From: Spizellomyces punctatus DAOM BR117
Lineage: Eukaryota; Chytridiomycota; Chytridiomycetes; Spizellomycetales; Spizellomycetaceae
Assembly: GCF_000182565.1 (NCBI RefSeq)
Contig: NW_015971538.1
Span: 206,713-270,712 of the forward strand
Length of the DNA: 64,000 nt
Direction of reading: 5' to 3'
Part shown: positions 10,261 to 20,900 of the stretch, in pieces
How the letters are laid out: each line of letters starts with the position of its first letter
Numbering within the stretch: position 1 is the first letter of the stretch
Notes under the pieces: generated by a model
Database searches by the model: none
Seen by the model: only the letters and a program-made list of their open reading frames with translations
Told to the model about the DNA's origin: nothing
Program-made: the position numbers and the translations under genes

Positions 10261-13200
10261 TTATGGTATATTCCAACGAAGCTTTCTGGTAATTGGAGGA
10301 CCTTGGGCCTCTTTTCTTGGTACGGTATGCTGATGTGTCACATGATACTGCCGTATCTGTCGCTCTGCCTTTGAAGGCGATGACGGGAAGGACTCAAGTT
10401 CCGGGTTTGGTGGGTATCTGGTCGTACCCATCCCTGCGCTTCTATGTCTTGTCGTATCCGGTACGGAAGGTTGGGAAGCCATTGCTGCGGATGGGCCCCA
10501 AGCTGCTAGAAGGGCAGGTGGGCTCGGAGATTGCGGGCGAGGGCGCGAAATGTTTGCACCAGCTGTTGCCTGCAAAATGCCTGCCGTTGATTTTGTAGCG
10601 GCTGCGGCTGCAGCCGCAACCCTGATCGCGGCTTGTTCTTCTAAATGCCGTATTACAATTGCATCAGTAGCACGTTGTAAGGCATGGTTATCATAAAGAG
10701 CAGTTTTCGGCTCTGGCTTCCCCTGGACGGAGGCAGTGATGCGGGACGCTATTGATCAATCATCAGCATAGTATAAAACATTGTGAAATTTGATGCTGTT
10801 ACGCACACTGCTGCAGTCTTAGCACACGAAATTCGTTGTTCTTTTGTTCTAGTAGCGATATCCGAAGATTGTTGCTATTAATCATATCTTTCAAGATTTT
10901 GTCCGCTTCATCAGCCAGTGGAAGATCTAGGACATGATAATCATCGTCAGTTTGCTACTTAGCCAGACCACCACTCTGATATCGAACCTGAAAGTGCTAC
11001 GTCATGTCCCAGACTGGCATCCGGAAATTTCATCAGGACGTTCAAAAGATTTGTTAGCTCCTTATTCTTTACATTTGCAATTTGTAGCATCCGTTCAAGT
11101 TCGAGGCTGGAATCGGAAAGCTTTTGGTTACTATCTTGCACTCGTGCTATTTCCTCTTGTATCTCTTGAAATTGTGTGACAGCCGCTCGCTCGGCATGAA
11201 TTGCGTCACTGGCTGTTTTTTCCCACTGGACTCGCTCCCTTTCCAAGTCTGCCAGCTGTTTTCGTGCTTCGGACAGGCCTTTCTGTAGCGAGTCGACCTT
11301 CTCTTTCAAGTCCTTTGCATCTGCTGTCGACGTGAGATATTGAGCCTCGATGCATGCGTACGTTCCTTTAAGGGTAGCTAGCTCAGCTGCAAGGGCGGCC
11401 TTCGACGTCTCCACCTCACGCTTCTCACGATTGAGCTCGTTGTCTGGGTAATTATCAATTCATACATGGGCATGTAAATCGCTAAGTTCAACTTTCCGTA
11501 CTTTGTGAGCTCAATGAATCCAACACTCTTGTTAAGTTGGCAATGTCTGCTTCGAGCTTCTCAGTTGTGTTCGCAGCACTCTGCTTGGCGCGCTCTGCAT
11601 CTTGCAGCCAAGTTGTTAGTTCATACTTTTCTTGCATGAGCCTGTGCTTTTCAATCTGTAGAACGCTATTCTCAGTAGGAACATTTCTTGTGTATTCGCA
11701 GCATCCCAACCAACCTCGTATTCTGTCTTAAGTGTTTGCCGCTCAATTTCAGCCTTTTTTGTGATGGTGGTCAGGTCTTCGGAATGTTTTCGTAACGCAT
11801 GTTCAAGCTATCAGAAAAGCAGCCGCTATTCAGTGTAACGTTCCTTGCCATTGCAGGACCCAATGAACCACGGACCTTCTCTTCCAGAGTGTTTATGCGC
11901 ATTGCAGCATCGTACAGTTTCTGTTCGGCTGGATGTTGCATATCAGCTTGGATGCACACGGATTCAAAACGTGGTATGGGCTTGTCCACGCCGGATTGAG
12001 CATCATGCTTTTGAATAACATCTGGTGCTGTCTGAACGCTCAAGTCCATCTTCGTGGGAGCGGTGGACCTTTGAGATAGCGCTTGGTCCGTCCGAATTTT
12101 AGCCATAGGTTTGGTTATCTCTGCCAGCAACTCTTCTACTGTTTTGGCTGCAGAAGCAGCTGTGCCAACTTTTGGTTCTGCATCCTCCTCGCTCAGACTT
12201 TTGAGCGCGGAAGCCAATGCTGACACGTCAATCCCTCGTTCAGAAGCAAATGGCACAGCCTTTTCGAGGAGCTCCAATGCGCTGACTGTGCGAGCAGAGA
12301 CTGGCTTTGAAGGGAGACAAAACCCAGGATGTCCTTCTTCGGGTGCGTTGGTACTCTTGTTTCGTAGCTATGGGGTATTGGCTTGTCAGCTAATCTCTCA
12401 AATATCGCTGTCGCAAAGCAGAGAACACACCGTTGCTTTTGGGCGAGCCTTGTCCTCAAATGTTCGCTTAATGACAACTTCACAACGACCACCAGAAGAA
12501 TGAGTTAAAACATCCTTTAAAATCAGATTTTCTTCCTCTGACTCTTCGAATTGCTGGGTGAACTGTTCCAGGAGCTCGTCCCGCTGGCGCAAGAAGTCCT
12601 AACGTGTACGAAAAAGGCTACAGGGTTGGATTCTGATGTTTAACAAGGTAAAGATCTTGCAACACTTACCAGGTGACGCATGTACACCTTATTCCACAGC
12701 ACGACAGCGTCAATCAACTTTATCCAATCTCCAGAAGTTCCTCGATCTCTTAAGAGACCTTCTTCCTCGGACACGTCTAGGGAGCACTACCCACTGTCAG
12801 GTACTGTGCTCATAACAAACAAGATCTTTCGCATCATTACGTTTTGCAGATAGGCCACTAAGATCTGAATGCAATCATTGAAATATCGGGTCACCAAGTA
12901 ATCGGCATCTCCTTTATCCAATTGATTGCCGAGTTGCTCTTATCCGACGTATGTAAGCGATCAACTATGTAGTCAAAAGGCAATTACAATGTAACATACC
13001 CACTGTTCTGGTCAGCTTATCAAATACGCCCTGTAAGGCGGATTGTAGAAATGCAACACCTTCAAGCTGCATTCCTTTGATGAGCTTGCTTAAAAGCTGG
13101 CCCATTAACAACAAATCCATCTGGGGTAGGTCTAGAACCATCTTCTACCTTGATTTAGGCAACTGATTCTCATATCTCTGCTCAATCATATTCTGCTCTG

Positions 13201-13489
13201 ACTGGAAGTGCCGAGTCCAGACCACTTTCGCTTCCGACCGCCGATCATGTGGAACATCCTTGAAAGTGAAGGTGACTTGTGCGTCTCTAGCTGTCGTTGG
13301 ATGAGTCGATGGCTGAGAGTTGTTCCAGAGGGATTGTGCCTTTCGGAGGTCACTAGTAGCATTGATTCTTTCCCGTTTGGTGGGCGATGTTGAGACAGGC
13401 TGCCCTACTAAATGGGACAATGACCCCGAGCGGCTTGCAATATGAGAAGACGATCGTGCTAGAGCTTCCTGGCGACTGCTTCTGTGCAT
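10261..13489 (-). CDS. Long coiled-coil protein, unrecognised
   Basis: The first ATG is at 13489 (MHRSSRQEALARSSSH). The N-terminal exon is basic and Ser-rich and includes SPTKRERINATSDLRKAQSL. Then come helical exons such as LLLMGQLLSKLIKGMQLEGV and RQRDELLEQFTQQFEESEEE. The C-terminal half has long heptad-rich stretches: LKEKVDSLQKGLSEARKQLA, LERERVQWEKTASDAIHAER and SLELERMLQIANVKNKEL. An Ala run follows LEEQAAIRVAAAAAATK, and the tail is Pro/Ser-rich, ending ITRKLRWNIP at 10261. Introns are short; several junctions were not fixed exactly. The composition suits a cytoskeletal or centrosomal scaffold, and flagellar genes lie next to it, but no specific homologue was recognised. Confidence 0.62.
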
Positions 13490-13897
13490 TATCAAAATGA
13501 GAATGCCAGCTCGGGCATCTGTGAGGGGAGGAGCAAAGTAATGATCTGAACTTTTAGGTAAGCAGTGCAGTCATGTGATGCTTGACCGGAGTTTGCAGAT
13601 CGGCCTGCTGCCAAGCACAGTAGTACGCTTATAGGGTATGAATTTGACAACATAGCATAGTCAATTTTCTAAGAGATATCTACTAGTGCAGATAAGCCTG
13701 TGCAAGATGTAATACACACCGTGCCTGTATAGTGCACATTGTCGTACATGATCACCGATCCGCTTTGTTTACATTGCGATTTGCGAGAAGACTTCGTTAA
13801 TTCATATCGGATTAAGAATATGTGGCATATTACAGAAATAGGGATGATTATAATGACTTGTTCAGTAACAATCAAGTCATTAAGCCGTGGCATTTGT
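13490..13897. other. Intergenic region between two minus-strand genes
   Basis: It should contain the promoter of the coiled-coil gene and the 3' end of the CLAMP gene. The sequence is AT-rich with no convincing reading frame, repeat or RNA gene seen. Confidence 0.4.
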
Positions 13898-16784
13898 CTA
13901 GACAGGCAGCGGTACAGCAGCCGATGCATCCAGCTTCTGCCCATTGAAAAGCTCAAGCTCAACGATATTCAAAATTCTTCTTGAATCAGAAGTCAGCTTT
14001 TCAGACACGCTCGCAGCGGAATTAGAATGAGTGCTTCTTTTCCCTGCCCAGTGCGTTAGAAGCTGTATGATCGCGTTTTGACAACGGCCACGTCCGGTGA
14101 GATAGACATGAATCAAGGTTGCCATCACCGCTGGAAGGTACTGATGGACCGAAACTGTATTAGAAGACAGGAGGATAAACAAACCAGGAAAATGACGTCA
14201 CCTTCACCAGGCCACCTGGACATAGGATTCTGAAATTGTTCAAAAGAAAACAGGCGGCTTCGGTTGTGGTATTTTCAGCAAGAGAGGCCACCAGGGGGTT
14301 ACCGACATATTCCATCAGCGTGCTCCAATGGTCCACTGATTCTTCATGTGGATTGGTGGGTTTTGTGATTGCTTGCAAGATATGGATATATGCCAGCGGA
14401 AGGGGCGCATGACTATTTTTGACCTTGCACTGACATTGAGATAATGCTCACATTTTCAAACTTTACCTATTCTCCTTACCAGTTTGGCCACTCCCATACT
14501 AACACCCAGCGGCCACCACGTCTGACAAACGCCCTCTGTCCGTTGAGGGAGAAGGAATGGTAAATCCCAGCTAATATGTGTCGTTGCAGAGTCTTCGCCG
14601 CTCCGTGAGGTATCAAGGTCCAATAGCCACACACGTTGGCTATCTGGTAAACTTAACAGCCCACGGACAAACGAGGTACAAAGTGTCGGATAACTGCGGA
14701 GCAACGGAGCCGAAAGGATAATGGCTTTGATGTTGGCAGCAACGATAACAGAAATATTAGTACGCCTTGTCTCACATACGCTGGAAAAAGAAACACACCA
14801 ACTCGCAACGAATCACCCATGAACCATTTCAAGACACCCGCAGCCGCTTTTACCATCGTCTCCTTTTCCAAGCCTGTCTCTTCATCGTTGCCTCGGTGGG
14901 CCGCGGCCTTTGCGCCAGCCGCTACAAAGGCCACAAAGGCTTTTTGCACAGCTGATGAGCACCGCCTACCCATAACAGCTTTCCCAATGCATTCCATTAC
15001 GTCCCCAAGAAGCGGCTCATCCAAAGCAACACCAACTTCTCTGACTAAAAACGCCAGGATAAGTACAGCTGCAGGAAGTTCAGCCGGCATGGTAGGGTTA
15101 AGCATTGGAGCTTGCAAACTTCGTCTGTGGGTGTTTATAACAGTGAGGCACTCGCTGAGGTGAAGAGTGGTGAGTTGACGGTTTGGACCGTGCAATTCCC
15201 GCAAGTTTGGCAAGAAGCTTAAAGCGGCCAAAATGAATATGAACGGATTGCACGTAGAGGGAACGGATTGGTTGGTGCTGGGGATTCCTCCAATTGTTAT
15301 CGTAGAAGTTGGCAGAGTGTCTCGGCTCATCGCCGCCTACGACAGGTGGTTCAGTGCTTGTTGATGCCGGTGGTGTACCGTATTATCACCTTTATTTCCA
15401 GCCAGAATCGAACTCTCTCTTCATCCCGTAAATTTGTTCCCATATATTGGTGGAATATTGCGACAATATGAGGTATTTTACTGATCGTATGTGGATTGGA
15501 GAGCTGGTGGACTAAGGACGGAAATTCTTTCGCGGAGCACAGGCGTTGGTACGCAGCCCCTCGAGATGAGAACGCATGTTGAAGGGCGAGCCCAAAAAAC
15601 TGGAGGATGCAACTTGCAGCTATGCTTGCTCGCCTGTTGATTATCATGATCTACTTTTAAAAAGCATAACGCTCTGCTTACCAACAAATATCTTGTCTAC
15701 TGCCTCGTAAGCTGCAATGCATGTTATCAAAATATCGAGAAGCATACTTATATCATTAGGAGGGCTATGCTGCAGAATCTCGACGATCTCCCGTTCCTGT
15801 ATATCGTTTTGTTACACAGTTTAGTCCAACCGCGCAAGATTATCATAGGTACCTTGCCCACTAGAATGCTTTCAATACGGTGCACTTCGTGTGAAGACAT
15901 ACTCTCAATGTGTTCACAAAGACGGTCACGTATCTGAGTCGCAGAAAATCCGCTCCGGTTGAAGGTAAGTGATGGATCGTGAATGCTTAATGCTTTCAAC
16001 AGAACCCGCACAATGGAGACCTGTTCAAAGGAGATGAGAGACCGTTTACCAATTGTTAGCCATTGTTTTCAAACAAACCTTTCCCAAGCTTTCGTGGTCT
16101 TCAAGTCCTTCTTTGATGTGTGTACCACTAGGTAGGATCTGTCCTGGCGGTGCATCGATCACCGCGAATCCACTCCCATCACCTAGAGATGGCTGAGACA
16201 CCTCATCGGCCTCCACCCCATAAGGATTAGAGGCCTTCAGACTTGGTAAGACTGAGTTTGCCCTATTCAAATGCAGGTTTATCAATTCACTCGTTTGACT
16301 TCAATCACACGGAATAATCCATACTCTTTCTTTTTTGTTACATGGGAATACAAAACCATCAAGAGCAAACCAACCGATTCAGGTTTAGCTTGGGACACGT
16401 CTTCGCTCATCCGTCGGGGCACAGGTATGCCTAATTTCTTTTGTTCAACTATCCTTAGAAACCAGCGTAATCTAGAAATCGCTGTGCAATCTTGGTACTC
16501 ACTGCAAATGCTCTCCCCAGCATTTCCCAGTTATTCTTTTTCGCAGCAGGCCCGGTCCCAGTATCATATGCATGCATTTGAAGCGAAGGTTCGTGAGGAT
16601 AGTACTTATTCAGAATCTCAGCTATCAGAAATCCATTGGCAAAATCACTGCATGTCGGGTCTGGTCAGTTGACTATAAGCGACAGTAGTGTGAATGCTAT
16701 ATCGTACCGTTTGTAGTTTTTAATTGAAGCTGAAAGACTGAGAGACTGAATCCACTTGATAAGCTCTCGTGGAAGGCCAGCCAT
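13898..16784 (-). CDS. CLAMP/CH-domain protein (SPATA4/SPEF1-like N-terminus) with long helical C-terminus
   Basis: The start at 16784 gives MAGLPRELIKWIQSLSLSAS followed by IKNYKR. The next exon is DFANGFLIAEILNKYYPHEP, then KKNNWEMLGRAFA. This is the CH-like (DUF1042/CLAMP) domain of SPATA4 and SPEF1, which binds microtubules in axonemes. Further exons give about 700 more residues of helical sequence, for example SATQIRDRLCEHIESMSSHE, SIAASCILQFFGLALQHAFS, PNLRELHGPNRQLTTLHLSE and QYLPAVMATLIHVYLTGRGR, ending SAAVPLPV at 13898. That tail is far longer than in animal SPATA4 and looks like helical repeats. The gene is divergent from centrin with about 168 bp between the two ATGs. Exon joins in the middle are approximate. 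Confidence 0.72.
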
Positions 16785-16952
16785 GATGAGAAGTTCATGC
16801 TGTTACTGTAGGTGGACATCCAAACGATATCCCTGTGCAGGTCGGAAATTGTTACCTTACCCATTACGTCAGCAGGAGCTCCCAAATTGTGTCCATCACC
16901 TCTGTCTCAATTCAACGACTTTTAGCAGGCTAAGGGGGCCCATCAAAGCTTC
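16785..16952. promoter_or_regulatory. Short bidirectional intergenic region between CLAMP gene and centrin
   Basis: Only about 168 bp separate the ATG of the CLAMP-domain gene (minus) from the ATG of centrin (plus). Both promoters and 5' leaders must lie here or in early introns. No specific transcription-factor site was identified by eye. Sharing is inferred from spacing alone. Confidence 0.4.
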
Positions 16953-17860
16953 ATGGTGAGAAATGGCTTTTCGATTTTATATATGAAAGCAAGCACCTCG
17001 CTTATGAGGTCCTAATAGTCGACTCAACTCCGACCACCAAGTGGTAAACTTCCGCCGTTGCCCTCAGTTCCAGGTCGTCCCTCAGTAGGACAGTTGCAGT
17101 CTTCCCCATCTGGGGTAATCGATAGTGGAAGAAGCTCTCGCCTATCTGTTCTTGCTGCGCCAGCAATAAAGCCTCCAGCGGGGTCTAACGTCCCGGCTCG
17201 ATCCAAAACACGCAAGTTTCGCTTGAACGAGGAGCAAATAAGGGAAATCAAAGAAGCGTTTGACCTATTTGATGAAGATGGGTCAGGAGAGATCTCAGGG
17301 AAGGAATGGCGAGTTGCAATGCGAGCGCTCGGATTCGAGCCAAGTAATGATGAGGTGAAGCGGATGCTAAAAGAAATGGACGACAATGGCAGTGGCACAA
17401 TAGATTTTGAGGAGTTTCTTGGGCTTATGGAAAGGAGAATGGTGAGTTCAGTCCCAGACTAATCTGAATTAATGCTAAAGATTAAAAAGGCAGATAAATA
17501 CGCGAGAGAAGAGATGCGAAAGGTCTTTGAGCTCTTTACCAAACCCGATCTGAGTATTCAAAGATCACGTAGCACGGCCAGAACATCTCCTCTGCGGACA
17601 GGTACTGGCGTCGCAAAGCATCCTAATCAACGAATCTCAGCGTCAGATATTAGAAGAGTAGCAAATCTTGTTGGGGAACGACTGACGGAAGATGAGATCA
17701 AAGAAATGTTAGAAGAGGCAGATCGGGATGGTGATGGGGAAGTGACCGAAGACGATTTCATCCGAGTCATGCGGAAGACGGTAAGGTTCTAATTCAGCGC
17801 ATGAGGACTTTTGAGACTAGTCAGCATCTGGCTAACCTTTCTTTTCAGACGCTTTGGTAA
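16953..17860 (+). CDS. Centrin with an interrupted third EF-hand
   Basis: Exon 1 is just the ATG (16953-16955), followed by GTGAGA. Exon 2 (17019-17441) begins [15 protein letters not shown] and carries a Ser/Pro leader, then [20 protein letters not shown]. Exon 3 is 17481-17780 and exon 4 (17849-17860) encodes TLW and stop, the usual type of centrin C-terminus. EF-hand loops are [12 protein letters not shown] (EF1), [12 protein letters not shown] (EF2) and [12 protein letters not shown] (EF4), all complete. EF3 lacks the acidic loop: after FELF comes [12 protein letters not shown] and a basic, Ser/Thr-rich insert before [16 protein letters not shown]. Centrins act in basal bodies and nuclear mRNA export/repair. 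A 48-nt in-frame GT-AG segment (about 17555-17602) could be an intron that shortens the insert. Confidence 0.9.
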
Positions 17861-17987
17861 CGGTCGCTACAATATTCACCGGTGTGTTTAGTCGAATATG
17901 TTATATATGCATGCAATTACCCATTTTTGCTGCAATGCTATGCCATTTTATGGCGGTTTTGAAAGTGGCGTAAACTGCCTTTCCATT

Positions 17988-20900
17988 TTATTTCCCTTCC
18001 GCTGCATGCACACCAATCCAGTCTTCACTTGGAGGGTGTTCTATGTACATTTTGCATCTTGCAAGCAGCGTTTTGGATGGGCCATCGTCTGCAATTTCGA
18101 TTGCCTTTGCAAATAGGTCCGCTGCTTCCGCAAAATTCCGCTGTCGATAAAGTGATAATGCTGTTGCATACAGTTCTTGCGCACGTACGACCTCATCCGC
18201 CAGGATGTCGTCTTTTCGTCCGAGCAGCTCGAAGATGTCCACTTTCGTACTTTTACCCGTCACAATGACAGTATCTATGTGGCGGGTGAGGAATGCGTCT
18301 CCCGTCTCCTTCAAGGTATTCTCCGTAACAAGGATCGTTACATTGTAAGCTTTTGTCAGTCCTTCAGTGCGTGACGCCAAACTATCAGAAGTGTTAATAA
18401 GATGCTTATGTCATTTTGAATGAGAGCGCCTGGTCCTTACTTCACAGCATCTCCTATACAACTGAATTCCATTCGCTTGATAGATCCTATGTTTCCCGAT
18501 AGGACCTGCTCATTATGAGACGATTAGACTATTTTCTTAGTGAACCCACAGTCATGTAGAAATGGGCTACCGACCATGCCAGTATTAATGCCTATTCCAA
18601 TTTTTATTGGTCGCTTCCCGGTCGCAATCCGCCCTTCATTCAGAATCAGAAGACAATCCCGCATCCGCAAGGCGGCATTGCAGGCGTGTATTCCGTCCTC
18701 GGCAGAGACAAATGGGACTCCAAATACTGCCATAACGGCATCCCCGATGTACTTGTCCAGGATCCCTGGAATTGTTGAGATTATCATAGGCCATTCAGCG
18801 TTCCATCTGGCCGCATTTCACACTGCAGCTCACCTTGCTCTGACATAATCGCATTGACGGCATCGCTGAAGTGGTGATTTAACAACTCCACTCTGCATGG
18901 GGGTTTCAAAGGTTCGTAAGTTCACATTTGCTTCGAGTCGGCTGTGCCCTGTCGTACATACACTTCGTGTGGCTCCATCGATTCTGCTATTGAGGTAAAC
19001 GATCTGATGTCGCTGTATAGTTTGGATAATGAAACCCTGAACACGTGTTGGCAACTATGGGGCAGATACGACAATGACTTACCTGAAGAGGATGGTAACT
19101 TTCTTTCGTTTCCCCCCTAACTGTGAGCCATCCTCCTCCATGACCTGCTTGGCAAGGGCGGGCGACATATATCTGAGGAGATACGCCATCGATTCATCAA
19201 AATGCAATCACTCGAAGTACGATACAATTTATCACACCTTCCAAGCGTCATAACCGCTCGCTTTTCGGCCGAGATATCATCTAAGGTGTCATATTTAAGC
19301 GAACTAGCTTTCAGCCATCCGCATTCTTACCATCCTGTGACTCACCTAGCACCATGACCACTCCTTTCTGCTCACCGAGCAAAGGCATTATTTGGTAATT
19401 AATGAAGGTGGAACCTTTTGGTCCTCTTAGTTCGTATTCGGCGGAGTACACTGGTGTCCCTTGCTGGTAAACGGAGAGGATATCGTTCAAAAGATGGTAG
19501 TTTTCCTTCTCTCCGATCCATTTAGCCACGGGGGCGCCTGTTACAAACTCTTCCGTAACGCCAAGGGCGTTTAGAAACCATGGGCGGTTCATGGTATTCT
19601 AAAAAAAAGTATGAACAACTTCCACACCTCAGCCAAGCATTAACAGCGTACCATTCTCATATTTTCCGAGAGAGTTATAACGCAACTCGTGATACTGCTC
19701 AAGATGCTCTAAATCAAGAAAGCAAATATCTGCTTGGTATCTGTGTAGGATCCCTTGATGAAGAAGGGAACATACCTGCAGGTACGCACGCATATCTAAA
19801 TGCCAGAGCGCTATGAATATATGTAGATCACTTTACAATACGTGCCAATCTCACCTTCTGTCTTTTTGAACAGCTGGGATTTTTCAATTGCAACGGCGGC
19901 TGAAGTGATCCGCACTCTGGCGTTAGTGGGATCATTGGAAAATCATGCTGCCGATGTGAGCATCTTACCTTGAGCTGAAAAGGAGCTCAGAATCCTTGCA
20001 TCCCAGAAGAAAACTGTTGGTAAGGTAATGCGCATCTCTTTTACGGGTTGTCCCTCCTCACCTCTCATCATCGGCGGAAAATGGACCACCGTGCTTGTTG
20101 ATCATTTGCGTCACCCCAATATTTTCACCACTAAATGTCCTCCATATTGGTATCCTACTTCCGACCAAATGGTGTCACACGTAATACCTGATATTTTTTA
20201 TGGGCATGCACAAGATGTTCTTTGTAACATATCCAGTCTGCTTGTCCACTTCCGGGTTGAACCTGTGCCAATCATCGTTTAGCGATCGGATGTGGGCCAT
20301 ATTGATGAGGCCCAAGCGTACCGCGGATCTTTATATGCATCAGGGATGTTTACGGAATCTGGAAAGCACATGTAAGGCTGAATGCAAAGAGACCACTAAT
20401 CTTGCTCACATCCAACACACCTCCAGAAGTGTATGCATAGCCAGCAATTCCCGCGTTCAGAGCAATTCGGATTTCCTGGACAGAATCACGACCCTGAATG
20501 TGAGCGCGCAGGTATTTGCCTTCTGAATCCCGGAGAAACAATGTACATCGGTCGGCAGATAGTAGTTCTTTTGCGGAATCCATGATCATTTTGATCAAAT
20601 GGTCGAGTTCTAATGTGGATCCCAAAGATCGGGTTGTTTCCAACAAAACTTCGACCTTCTTTTGTGTTTTCATCATTGTTTCGTAGATCTGCCCGTTTTT
20701 GATTATGACACCCGCGGTTTGCGCAAGTGCCTTGATGAGAAATTCATCCTCATGATTGAAGTACATCGGATTGCCATTAGTGCTGACTTTATTTACAGCT
20801 TGTAGGACACCTTTGAGTATGTTGTCACGCGTGCGAATGGGAACCGAGAGAATTGAATGTGCTAAAATGTGCGTCCCGCGTATATCTACTTCTGCGTCAA

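Noticed and set aside
14653-15330. Reading the large open frame as an independent gene
   Set aside because: It is continuous, via short introns, with the CLAMP-domain gene on the same strand; no promoter-like gap or separate family was seen.
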